A stretch of 6,050 nt of DNA, from assembly GCA_014379485.1 (NCBI GenBank), contig JACMLS010000906.1:1-6050 (forward strand), in the 5' to 3' direction. Positions 1 through 6,050 of this stretch are shown in pieces. Position numbers and translations under genes: made by a program. The notes below the pieces were generated by a model, which saw only the letters and a list, made by a program, of their open reading frames with translations, searched no databases and was not told where the DNA came from. Source of the stretch: Bacteroidia bacterium. GTDB taxonomy: Bacteria > Bacteroidota > Bacteroidia > B-17B0 > Aurantibacillaceae. The stretch's first letter is position 1. Every line of letters begins with the position of its first letter.

Positions 1-2
1 CA

Positions 3-62
3 TCTGAACGAGGAAGCGCATTCTACCAACTGGTCTACCCGAGAAATGATAAGGATGATTAA
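3..62 (+). other. Possible out-of-frame upstream part of the SprB-repeat gene
   Basis: Bases 3-59 form 19 open codons in a frame different from that of the downstream gene, ending at TAA 60-62. If one base were added near 57-61, this frame would run into the main frame at TTA 59. The merged product would then read Y-P at codons 36-41 and S-G-G thirteen residues later. Repeats at residues 70-85 and 221-236 show C-P followed by T/S-G-G at the same spacing. This suggests one interrupted repeat, with tyrosine in place of the usual first cysteine. Residues further upstream do not clearly match a repeat, so a chimeric join or unrelated sequence remains possible. Confidence 0.4.
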
Positions 63-70
63 AAGTAAAT

Positions 71-1384
71 ATGTCAGGCGGTTCTTTATTCGGCCCACCT
101 ATACCCTACAATGTAACCTGGCAGCCCGGTGGTATGCTAGGCGACACAATAAGCGGTTTATGTTTGGGAACTTATACTGTTACTATTGTAGATAACAATA
201 GCTGTACATTAGTTGATTCAGTTACATTAACTGGCCCTGCAATTTTTAATGTAAGTGCACTTTCTACTGCTCCTACATGCCCTGGTTTAATAGATGGAAG
301 TGCCTACGCAATAAGCACAGGCGGAACAATGCCTTACTTTTTAAACTGGTCTAACTCTGCAACCGGAGATTCTATTACCGGATTAGATACCATTTCAAAT
401 TTAATTGTAATGGCAACAGACAATAACGGTTGTACTGCAACAGATACAGTAAACGTAAATCCTGCAAACCCTTTCTTCCTCACTTTAAGCGCAACAAATT
501 CTACCTGCAGTACTTCTACCGGAAGTATTTCTTCTACCACAACAGGTGGTGTTGCACCTTATAATTATTTATGGAACACCGGCGATATTACTACATCCAT
601 TTCAAGCGTTCCATCTGGTCAGTATTTTCTGCAGGTGTATGATGTTAATGGTTGTTATGCTTCAGAAGTTGCAATAATAAATGATAACGGCGGCGCTGTA
701 ATTTCATTAAATTCAATTACAGACGTAACCTGTCCCGGTGCAAGCAACGGAGCAGTAGATGTCAGCATTTCAGGCGGTGCATTGCCTTATACAATTGAGT
801 GGAGTACTGGCGCAAATACAGAAGATATTTCTGGTGTTTCCGGAAGTTCTTATGATCTTGTTGTTACAGATAATAATGGTTGTATTACTTCATACATTGC
901 AACTGTTACAGAACCAGCAGATATTTATATTGCAGAAGGATTTGTTGCTTCGGGTTGCGGATTCAGCAATGGCCGTGCAGATGCAATTGTAAGCGGAGGT
1001 ACTGCTCCTTACACTTATATGTGGGATGCAACAGCCGGAAATCAAACAACAGCCAGCGCATTCAATGTGTCTTCTGGAATTTATAAAGTAATTGTAACAG
1101 ACAATAACGCGTGTATTGACTCTGCTTTCATTAGCGTAGCAGATACCACCGGACCTTCTGTTGACATTGATTCTACACAAGACGCGGGTTGTATTTTAAA
1201 CGGAGGTGCTGGTGCTGTATGGATCACCGCAACAGGCGACGGACCTTTTACTTATTTGTGGAATAATGGAGCAACAACAGAAGACGTGAATAGTTTAGGT
1301 ATCGGAATTTTTGGTGTTGTAGTAACAGATACCAACGGTTGTAAAGCCGGTGCATCTACTTACATTCGCGGTTTAAGACCAGGC
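71..1384 (+). repeat. Tandem SprB-type protein repeats (one partial and five full units of about 228 bp)
   Basis: Units fall at about 71-241 (partial), 242-472, 473-697, 698-922, 923-1156 and 1157-1384. The second cysteine of each unit lies at residues 45, 121, 195, 271, 348 and 424, and the first cysteine of the full units at 70, 146, 221, 296 and 374, giving a period of 74-78 residues. At DNA level the best-kept part is the codons for T-D-N-N-G-C, at about 416, 866, 1097 and 1325. Elsewhere the units have diverged strongly, so the array is old rather than freshly duplicated. The paired cysteines may form one disulfide per unit, which is inference. Confidence 0.88.
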
Positions 1385-2221
1385 ACTGCGCAGATCTGTC
1401 TTGCAACAGTAGATACTTCCAATAATCACAATATAATTTACTGGAATGATACGGTTACAGGAGTTGCGCTCTACGAAATTTTCAGAGAGACTTCTGTGCC
1501 TAATCAATACAACCAAATAGCAACCATACAGGCAGGTACTGCAAATATGTTTGAAGATTCTGTTGCAAACGCAGGCAACAAACCCTGGCGCTATAGAATA
1601 AAAGCAACAGACTCTTGCGGAATAGAATCGTATTATTCTGTTTCTCACAAACCCATTCACCTTGTTGTTGCTACCGGCGTTGGTAACAGTGCAGATCTCA
1701 GCTGGGATCAGTACCAGGGGGTAAGCTACACCCATTATTATATTCACCGCTATCATTTTACAACAGGCTGGGTGCTGGTTGATTCAATTCCCTTTGGTTC
1801 GCCAACAGCGTACAATGATCCTGCGGGTCTTTTACCGGCCGACAGTAATTATTATTTAATTGAAGTAGATGCAAATGTTACCTGCGGCGAATCAAGGGTC
1901 CTGGTAAATACTTCAAGATCTAATATTAGAAATCAGGCAGCAGGCCCAACTCTGGCAATCAACGATCCAGCCGACGAAAATAATTTTACGGTGTTTCCGA
2001 ATCCATCTAAAAACGAATTCAATATTAAATTCGGACAACAGGGTAAATATGTTTTAAAAGTTTATGATGCAAGAGGAAGATTGGTGAGCGATGAAAATGC
2101 GTTTGTAAATGCCAAAGCGGTTACACAAATAAAAAGTGCAGACTGGGCGCAAGGCGTTTATTTCTTACAGGTAATTTGTCCTGACGGAAAAGCCAAAAAC
2201 TTTAAGCTCATAAAACAATAA
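71..2221 (+). CDS. SprB-repeat adhesin-like protein with T9SS type A sorting domain, 5'-incomplete
   Basis: This 716-residue frame encodes a large exported protein, probably attached to or released from the cell surface by the type IX secretion system. Residues 2-57 are a partial SprB-type repeat and 58-438 hold five full repeats. Each full repeat has a G-G/P-Y-x-x-x-W core, a Y-x-V-x-V-x-D-x-N-x-C strand and a cysteine pair 49-52 residues apart. Residues 439-527 and 528-616 look like two fibronectin-III-like domains of the kind that often precede sorting domains in Bacteroidota. Residues 641-716 are the sorting domain, starting V-F-P-N-P. SprB relatives act as adhesins, some in gliding motility; that role is inference here. 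The ATG at 71 is probably not the true start: it lies inside a repeat, no signal peptide follows, and repeat-like sequence continues upstream to about 65. Stops at 47-52 and 56-58 close the frame. The real gene is probably longer and begins outside the window. Confidence 0.88.
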   Translation: MSGGSLFGPPIPYNVTWQPGGMLGDTISGLCLGTYTVTIVDNNSCTLVDSVTLTGPAIFNVSALSTAPTCPGLIDGSAYAISTGGTMPYFLNWSNSATGDSITGLDTISNLIVMATDNNGCTATDTVNVNPANPFFLTLSATNSTCSTSTGSISSTTTGGVAPYNYLWNTGDITTSISSVPSGQYFLQVYDVNGCYASEVAIINDNGGAVISLNSITDVTCPGASNGAVDVSISGGALPYTIEWSTGANTEDISGVSGSSYDLVVTDNNGCITSYIATVTEPADIYIAEGFVASGCGFSNGRADAIVSGGTAPYTYMWDATAGNQTTASAFNVSSGIYKVIVTDNNACIDSAFISVADTTGPSVDIDSTQDAGCILNGGAGAVWITATGDGPFTYLWNNGATTEDVNSLGIGIFGVVVTDTNGCKAGASTYIRGLRPGTAQICLATVDTSNNHNIIYWNDTVTGVALYEIFRETSVPNQYNQIATIQAGTANMFEDSVANAGNKPWRYRIKATDSCGIESYYSVSHKPIHLVVATGVGNSADLSWDQYQGVSYTHYYIHRYHFTTGWVLVDSIPFGSPTAYNDPAGLLPADSNYYLIEVDANVTCGESRVLVNTSRSNIRNQAAGPTLAINDPADENNFTVFPNPSKNEFNIKFGQQGKYVLKVYDARGRLVSDENAFVNAKAVTQIKSADWAQGVYFLQVICPDGKAKNFKLIKQ
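1991..2218 (+). other. T9SS type A C-terminal sorting domain (region of the preceding CDS)
   Basis: Residues 641-716 carry the usual features of this domain: V-F-P-N-P-S near its start, a K-V-Y-D-A-R-G-R-L-V strand, G-V-Y-F-L-Q-V, and a basic end with F-K-L-I-K-Q. In known systems this domain directs the protein through the outer-membrane T9SS translocon and is removed or replaced by a lipopolysaccharide anchor. It is preceded by a short linker at residues 617-640. The domain is complete, so the 3' end of the gene is intact. Confidence 0.93.
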
Positions 2222-2242
2222 TCATTTTAATTTAAATTTTTC

Positions 2243-2279
2243 AAACCGCCTTGTCAGCAATCAGACGAGGCGGTTTTTT
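2243..2279 (+). terminator. Rho-independent terminator after the SprB-repeat gene
   Basis: A 13-bp stem is formed by 2243-2255 (AAACCGCCTTGTC) and 2264-2276 (GACGAGGCGGTTT), with one T-G wobble and an 8-base loop. The right arm runs into six T residues at 2274-2279. It starts 21 bases after the stop codon. The left arm begins with AAA, but no strong A run precedes it, so it probably serves mainly the plus strand. It separates the surface-protein gene from the three-gene cluster that follows. Confidence 0.93.
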
Positions 2280-2364
2280 CATTTTCTCTATTATGAACCT
2301 GAAACAGTTGAAAACTCAGTTTCTGAAAACGCACATTAACAAAAGGTTTACGGAAATTAGATGA

Positions 2365-2898
2365 ATGAATTTTTTCGATATTTTTATCTGCATTCCGCTT
2401 GTGTGGGGAATTTATAAAGGATTTACAAAAGGATTTGTGATTGAGGTGGCCGGCATTGTTGCATTTTTTTTGGGAGTGTGGGTAGCCACAAAATTTTCAG
2501 GTTCCATGCAAGGTCTTTTTTCTTTTGCTGGAGACTACAAACACATAGTATCCTTTTGTTTATTGTTCCTTGTTTCTGTTTTATTGATTTTTCTTGTGGC
2601 TAAACTCATTGATAAAATTGTAAAAGGCGCATCATTGAGTATGGTAAATAAAATTGCGGGCGCTGTGTTTGGCGGGCTGAAATACACACTAATTCTGAGT
2701 GTGCTTTTTTTTGTGTTTGATGCACTGGAGGCAAGCTATCCCATTCTCACTTCTAAAACAAAACAAGAATCTTTATTGTATAAACCAGTAGCATTAATTG
2801 CACCCGCCATTATTCCGGGTCTCGATAAAAACAAAGCAAAAGAAATGTTGCCCGACCCCCAAAATGTAAAAGTTGAGGTAAAAGTAAAAACACCCTGA
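2365..2898 (+). CDS. CvpA family inner-membrane protein
   Basis: This 177-residue protein has four hydrophobic segments, at about 4-19, 24-43, 60-81 and 99-120, and then a charged C-terminal tail. Family-like features are the N-terminal D-I-F-I-C-I-P-L-x-x-G-x-Y-K-G-F-x-K-G-F, the N-K-I-A-G-A-x-F-G-G-L-K motif before the last helix, and S-L-L-Y-K-P-V near 136-142. The length is usual for the family. CvpA was named for its need in colicin V production in E. coli and is linked to envelope homeostasis; its biochemical role is not settled, so only family membership is claimed. The ATG at 2365 gives the full first helix, while the ATG at 2361 opens a short frame only. The gene follows a terminator by 85 bases, so it should have its own promoter in 2280-2364, but I found no convincing box there. 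It is probably the first gene of a unit with the next two. Confidence 0.85.
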   Translation: MNFFDIFICIPLVWGIYKGFTKGFVIEVAGIVAFFLGVWVATKFSGSMQGLFSFAGDYKHIVSFCLLFLVSVLLIFLVAKLIDKIVKGASLSMVNKIAGAVFGGLKYTLILSVLFFVFDALEASYPILTSKTKQESLLYKPVALIAPAIIPGLDKNKAKEMLPDPQNVKVEVKVKTP

Positions 2899-2932
2899 TT
2901 TTTTTTATAATTTCCCTCCATAAATTTCAGCA

Positions 2933-4234
2933 TTGAAAATTACACCCTCCAGATCTGTTATTGCTTTTATCATGCTCGTCATGCTCTGGGCTTCTTCTAA
3001 CCTTAACTGGGGCAAAGATTATTGGCGGGGCATTGTGGAGTCTGATGCAAAGGGGTATTATGCTTATTTGCCTGCCACATTTATTTACAACGATCTCAAT
3101 TTCGGGTTTTTTGACAGCATTGAAAAAGTTAAATATTTTGATGAGCATTATTATTACGATTACCGCACACAGCAAAATACTAAAACCATTAACAAATATT
3201 TCTGTGGCACCGCCGTTATGCAAATCCCTTTTTTCTTTGCGTCACATATTGCAACAAAATTCTCCCCGCAGGATGCTGACGGGTTTTCTAAATACTATTG
3301 TATTGGTATAAACCTTGCGGGTATTTTTTATCTCTTTATAGGAATTCTTTTTTTAAAAAAACTTTTGCGCCTTTACTCTGTTTCTGAGTGGACACAGTTT
3401 TGGGTGCTGCCCGCAATTGTTTTCGGAACAAATCTTTTTTACTACTCGGTGGTAGAGCCGGGAATGAGCCATGTGTATTCTTTTGCACTCATTGCCTGTT
3501 TCTTAGTCAATGCTAAAAAAATGTGTGGCTACTATTCTTCACGCCGTGTTATTTACATTGCAATTTTACTGGCGCTTATTTTTCTTATCAGGCCTGCAAA
3601 TATTTTAATAGTTTTTTCCATTCCTTTCCTTGCGGGCACCAAAGAAAGTTTTTTTGTTTTGCTAACACAGCTTAAAAAAGATCTTAAGCATGTTTTTATT
3701 TCTCTTTTTCTTTTCGTAATTATTTCTTCTTTGCAGTTTATTATTTACAAAATTTCGTGCGGAAGTTTTTTTGTTTATTCGTACGGTGCAGAAGGGTTTA
3801 ATTTCGCAACACCTCACATGATAGATATTCTATTCTCTTACCGAAAAGGTTTGTTTCTTTACACTCCCATTTATCTTGTTTGTCTTTCGGGCATTTACTT
3901 TATGTTCAAACGCTCTAAATGGGAAGGCACCTTTTTCACTCTTTTCTTTTTGCTTCTCACTTACGTTTTAAGTTCGTGGTGGAGCTGGTGGTATGGCGGC
4001 AGCTATTCTTCGCGGGTGTACGTTGAGTTTCTTCCGCTTTTCGCTGTTTGTCTTGCCCTTACTCTTCAGCAGTTAAAAGGAGTTTCAAAAAAAATAGTTA
4101 CTGGTTTTGTGGTGCTGCTCATTCTATTTTGCCAGGTACAAACTTATCAGTACCGCTACAACCAGATCACCTGGGACGAAATGACCAAAGAAAAATACTG
4201 GAACGTTTTTATGAGAGTAGATAAACTAACATGA
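2933..4234 (+). CDS. Polytopic membrane protein, probable GT-C-type glycosyltransferase
   Basis: This 433-residue protein has about 11-12 hydrophobic segments, near 7-25, 93-107, 122-141, 154-174, 179-194, 204-219, 221-235, 252-273, 307-325, 333-349, 364-379 and 387-402. The first loop holds E-S-D-A-K-G-Y-Y-A-Y-L-P-A (36-48); an acidic residue just after helix 1 is typical of GT-C enzymes that use lipid-linked sugars. Other marks are M-S-H-V-Y-S-F (178-184), S-Y-R-K-G-L-F (302-308) and W-W-S-W-W-Y-G-G-S-Y-S-S-R (349-361), similar to the W-x-G-G-x-x-x-x-R stretch of GT39-like proteins. Substrate and acceptor cannot be read from the sequence, and it could instead be an uncharacterised relative without transferase activity. 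The start is TTG at 2933: TAA at 2921-2923 closes the frame upstream, and the first ATG (codon 14) would cut into helix 1. It lies 34 bases after the CvpA gene and overlaps the next gene by four bases. Confidence 0.66.
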   Translation: MKITPSRSVIAFIMLVMLWASSNLNWGKDYWRGIVESDAKGYYAYLPATFIYNDLNFGFFDSIEKVKYFDEHYYYDYRTQQNTKTINKYFCGTAVMQIPFFFASHIATKFSPQDADGFSKYYCIGINLAGIFYLFIGILFLKKLLRLYSVSEWTQFWVLPAIVFGTNLFYYSVVEPGMSHVYSFALIACFLVNAKKMCGYYSSRRVIYIAILLALIFLIRPANILIVFSIPFLAGTKESFFVLLTQLKKDLKHVFISLFLFVIISSLQFIIYKISCGSFFVYSYGAEGFNFATPHMIDILFSYRKGLFLYTPIYLVCLSGIYFMFKRSKWEGTFFTLFFLLLTYVLSSWWSWWYGGSYSSRVYVEFLPLFAVCLALTLQQLKGVSKKIVTGFVVLLILFCQVQTYQYRYNQITWDEMTKEKYWNVFMRVDKLT

Positions 4235-5508
4235 TGAAAAAAAACATCAGCATACTTTTTGCAATTCTATTTTTTTGTCATGAAGGATGCTCTCAGCAAT
4301 CCATTTATGAGCAACTCAAAAACATCAATGGAATTTCTATCACAAAAAAAGACAACTTACATTTCAAAGAATATTATGAGATCTTTATTGATCAGCCCAT
4401 CGATCATTTTAATCCGCAAAGCAAATTATTCAAACAACGCATTTGTGTTGGCATCACCAATCTTAACGCACCCACGGTTTTAGAAACAGAAGGCTATGCC
4501 ATTGGCAATGCCCTCACCCCTTTTACGCTTAAAGGTTGTAATTTAATTCTTGTTGAGCACAGGTATTTTGGCAAATCAATTCCTGACAGCCTTGACTGGA
4601 ATTTTCTCACTGTTAAACAAGCGGCTTATGATTATCATGAAATAAAAGAATTGTTTGTTAAAATACTTAAAGGAAAATGGCTTACAACAGGAATAAGTAA
4701 AGGCGGACAAGCTGCACTCGCGTATAAAATGTATTTTCCTGACGAGGTGAATGCCACACTTGCATATGTAACACCAATAAAAAAAAGCGTCAATGATCCA
4801 CGTATCGGTAAATTTTTCAACACAGTTTCAAAAACAGAAAACGGAAAAAAAGTTTTTGCATTTCAGCAATTCGCTTTCAGAAACAAAAAACTTTTACTGA
4901 AAGAGTTTGATAAGTATGTTGCAGATAAAGGATTTACTTTTGGTGCAATGCAAAACGAAACCGTGTTCGAATATTTATTACTTGAATATCCCTTTGCATT
5001 TTTTCAGAACGCATTCAACACCAAATTAATTCCTGACACAGCAACATCCTCTCCGGATAAAATAATTGAAGAAATTGCTGAGGTTGTTCCTGTAAGATTT
5101 TACACAGAAGCGTTCAGGCAGAAACTCGAACCTTCTTTTTACATGTTCTATCACGAATTAGGTTATTACGAATATGATCTTACTTCAGTAAAACAATGGT
5201 TGTCAAAAGAAAATTATCCAAACAACATTTTTGCACCGAAGAATAGTAGTAACGATTTTGACCCCGCATATCTTACTTCGCTCAACAAATTTATAAGCAA
5301 CCATACAACTAAAGGAATCATATTTATTTATGGAGAAAATGATCCCTACACATCTACCAAAGCAGTTTTTGAAAAGAATGATAGTTTGCAGATGTACATT
5401 GCAAAAGGCGGTTCGCACAAAAGCCGCATAAAAGATCTGTCACCAGCACAGCAGCAAAAAGTATACAAACAATTATCGGCCTGGCTGAAATGGAAGATTA
5501 CGGGTTAG
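4231..5508 (+). CDS. Exported S37-family serine peptidase (PS-10-like aminopeptidase)
   Basis: This 425-residue protein resembles peptidase family S37, whose Streptomyces members release tripeptides from protein N-termini. Visible marks in order are Q-P-I-D-H-F-N-P (55-62), K-Q-R (68-70), E-T-E-G-Y (85-89), V-E-H-R-Y-F-G-K-S-I-P (108-118), D-W-N-F-L-T-V-K-Q-A-A (122-132), and G-I-S-K-G-G (154-159) with the likely nucleophile Ser156. Asp371 in G-E-N-D-P-Y and His396 in G-G-S-H-K would complete an alpha/beta-hydrolase triad. Residues 1-20 form a signal sequence. Cys20 follows H-E-G, a poor lipobox, so lipoprotein anchoring is uncertain. The protein ends soon after the triad His, with no T9SS domain, so a periplasmic or membrane-bound location is likely. 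The ATG at 4231 overlaps the previous stop as ATGA, suggesting translational coupling; a second ATG at 4234 is equally possible. The family call is firm, but the natural substrate is unknown. Confidence 0.88.
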   Translation: MMKKNISILFAILFFCHEGCSQQSIYEQLKNINGISITKKDNLHFKEYYEIFIDQPIDHFNPQSKLFKQRICVGITNLNAPTVLETEGYAIGNALTPFTLKGCNLILVEHRYFGKSIPDSLDWNFLTVKQAAYDYHEIKELFVKILKGKWLTTGISKGGQAALAYKMYFPDEVNATLAYVTPIKKSVNDPRIGKFFNTVSKTENGKKVFAFQQFAFRNKKLLLKEFDKYVADKGFTFGAMQNETVFEYLLLEYPFAFFQNAFNTKLIPDTATSSPDKIIEEIAEVVPVRFYTEAFRQKLEPSFYMFYHELGYYEYDLTSVKQWLSKENYPNNIFAPKNSSNDFDPAYLTSLNKFISNHTTKGIIFIYGENDPYTSTKAVFEKNDSLQMYIAKGGSHKSRIKDLSPAQQQKVYKQLSAWLKWKITG

Positions 5509-5537
5509 CCTGTAGCGCTCTAAGAAAAAAGAATGGT

Positions 5538-5555
5538 TATAATTTCTTACTTTTG
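5538..5555 (+). promoter_or_regulatory. Candidate promoter before the last gene
   Basis: TACTTTTG at 5548-5555 fits the Bacteroidota -7 consensus TAnnTTTG and ends four bases before the ATG at 5560. If used, transcription would begin at or near the start codon, giving a leaderless or very short leader. TATAAT at 5538-5543 is a second, sigma-70-like candidate. I found no clear TTTG-type -33 box or TTGACA at the right distance, and AT-rich gaps often contain such matches by chance. Confidence 0.35.
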
Positions 5556-5559
5556 ATTG

Positions 5560-6050
5560 ATGCGTTTATTCCTGTTGTTTTTTCTGTTGTCTGCTCTGGC
5601 ATTAAAATCCCAGGAATCTTTCATTTACTTTGGTTCAGAAGATCTGACTAAGCTGGACAGCAACTGGCGTTTCACAACTCAGGACAAACCCGAATTTAAA
5701 GAAGTTGCTTTTAATGATTCGCTCTGGACACCAATGCGTACGCAGTTATTTGAAAAAGAGAGAGAGAAGGCAGGTTTTAAAGGCATAGGTTGGTTCAGGT
5801 TGCATCTCAAATTAAATCCTGCACTTGATTCTATTCCGCTTTCGCTTTATATGGTGCAGGAAGGAGCTTCGGAAATTTATATTGACGGAAAAAAAATAAA
5901 AGAATTTGGTGTCATCGGTACTTCTGAAAATAACCAGCAAAGATACACGCCCGAAAATGAAATTATTTTTTTTCATCCAAAGTTCGACCGGGAAATTGTG
6001 ATCGCTATTCGTTATTCCAATTATTCTTACGAGCATAGTTTTGATAAAAC
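5560..6050 (+). CDS. N-terminal part of a probable membrane signalling protein with galactose-binding-like sensor domain
   Basis: An open frame of 163 codons runs off the right edge without a stop. Residues 1-17 are a hydrophobic signal sequence (M-R-L-F-L-L-F-F-L-L-S-A-L-A), cleaved perhaps after Ala14 or Ser17. The rest resembles a galactose-binding-like beta sandwich, with W-R-F at 36-38, F-N-D-S-L-W at 51-56, G-I-G-W-F-R at 75-80, G-A-S-E-I-Y-I-D-G at 102-110 and A-I-R-Y-S-N at 149-154. In Bacteroidota this layout commonly begins sensor proteins that continue with membrane helices and a SpoIIE phosphatase, histidine kinase or cyclase domain. The same fold begins GH2-type glycosidases, so an enzyme cannot be excluded. 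TGA at 5554-5556 closes the frame just upstream, which makes ATG 5560 the natural start. The gene follows the peptidase gene by 51 bases with no terminator seen, so read-through from that unit is possible. Confidence 0.68.
   Translation, partial: MRLFLLFFLLSALALKSQESFIYFGSEDLTKLDSNWRFTTQDKPEFKEVAFNDSLWTPMRTQLFEKEREKAGFKGIGWFRLHLKLNPALDSIPLSLYMVQEGASEIYIDGKKIKEFGVIGTSENNQQRYTPENEIIFFHPKFDREIVIAIRYSNYSYEHSFDK

Noticed and set aside
1..45. Minus-strand tRNA-like stretch, with AGTTGGTAGAATGC resembling a tRNA D-loop.
   Set aside because: The four bases that would form the D-stem (GACC) do not pair with those after the loop, the anticodon position lacks a fitting U33, and the rest of the molecule lies outside the window or is absent. 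The same bases read as an open frame that may belong to the SprB-repeat gene.
890..1756. Long minus-strand open frames inside the SprB-repeat gene (890-1180 and 1373-1756).
   Set aside because: They lie opposite a clearly real coding region, have cysteine- and isoleucine-rich compositions unlike a natural protein, and arise from the repetitive codon pattern on the plus strand.
2899..2932. T-rich run after the CvpA gene stop codon, considered as a terminator.
   Set aside because: No inverted repeat precedes the T run, and the next gene starts within 34 bases, so it is more likely an AT-rich spacer.
2961..3311. Plus-strand 116-codon frame inside the GT-C-like gene.
   Set aside because: It overlaps the real gene in another frame, and its product has no recognisable motif, while the main frame shows ordered helices and conserved motifs.
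5509..5559. Small palindrome AGCGCT in the gap after the peptidase gene, considered as a terminator or operator.
   Set aside because: The symmetry covers only six bases with no T tract after it, so it falls within what chance would give.

Overview
The window looks like part of a Bacteroidota chromosome. The clearest evidence is a large secreted protein made of SprB-type repeats with a C-terminal type IX secretion (T9SS type A) sorting domain, a combination characteristic of that phylum. Moderate-to-low GC, AT-rich codon choice, the lack of clear Shine-Dalgarno sequences and a TAnnTTTG-type box before the last gene agree with this. I cannot name a genus from the sequence. All five genes lie on the plus strand and are closely spaced.

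Left part (1-2280): the 3' portion of a SprB-repeat adhesin-like gene (71-2221). It has one partial and five complete repeats of about 76 residues, then two fibronectin-III-like domains, then the T9SS sorting domain. The open frame begins inside a repeat with no signal peptide, so its N-terminal part is missing or disrupted. Bases 3-59 are open in another frame. Joining the two frames with one added base near 57-61 gives a repeat-like segment, so a frameshift (real or an artefact) is the leading explanation. A strong rho-independent terminator (2243-2279) closes the gene.

Middle part (2365-5508): three genes that look like one transcription unit. They encode a four-helix CvpA-family membrane protein, a polytopic membrane protein resembling GT-C glycosyltransferases (TTG start), and an exported S37-family serine peptidase overlapping the previous gene by an ATGA junction. 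All three act in or beyond the inner membrane, but the sequence does not reveal a shared pathway.

Right part (5509-6050): a 51-base gap with promoter-like sequences, then the 5' end of a gene that runs off the window (5560 onward). It encodes a signal peptide and a galactose-binding-like beta-sandwich domain, like the extracellular sensor part of Bacteroidota signalling proteins such as SpoIIE-type phosphatases or histidine kinases.

I saw no rRNA, CRISPR, insertion sequence, functional tRNA or recognisable defence system. The window is mostly ordinary envelope and secretion content. The broken start of the SprB-repeat gene and the unusual grouping of the three middle genes are the points most worth checking.
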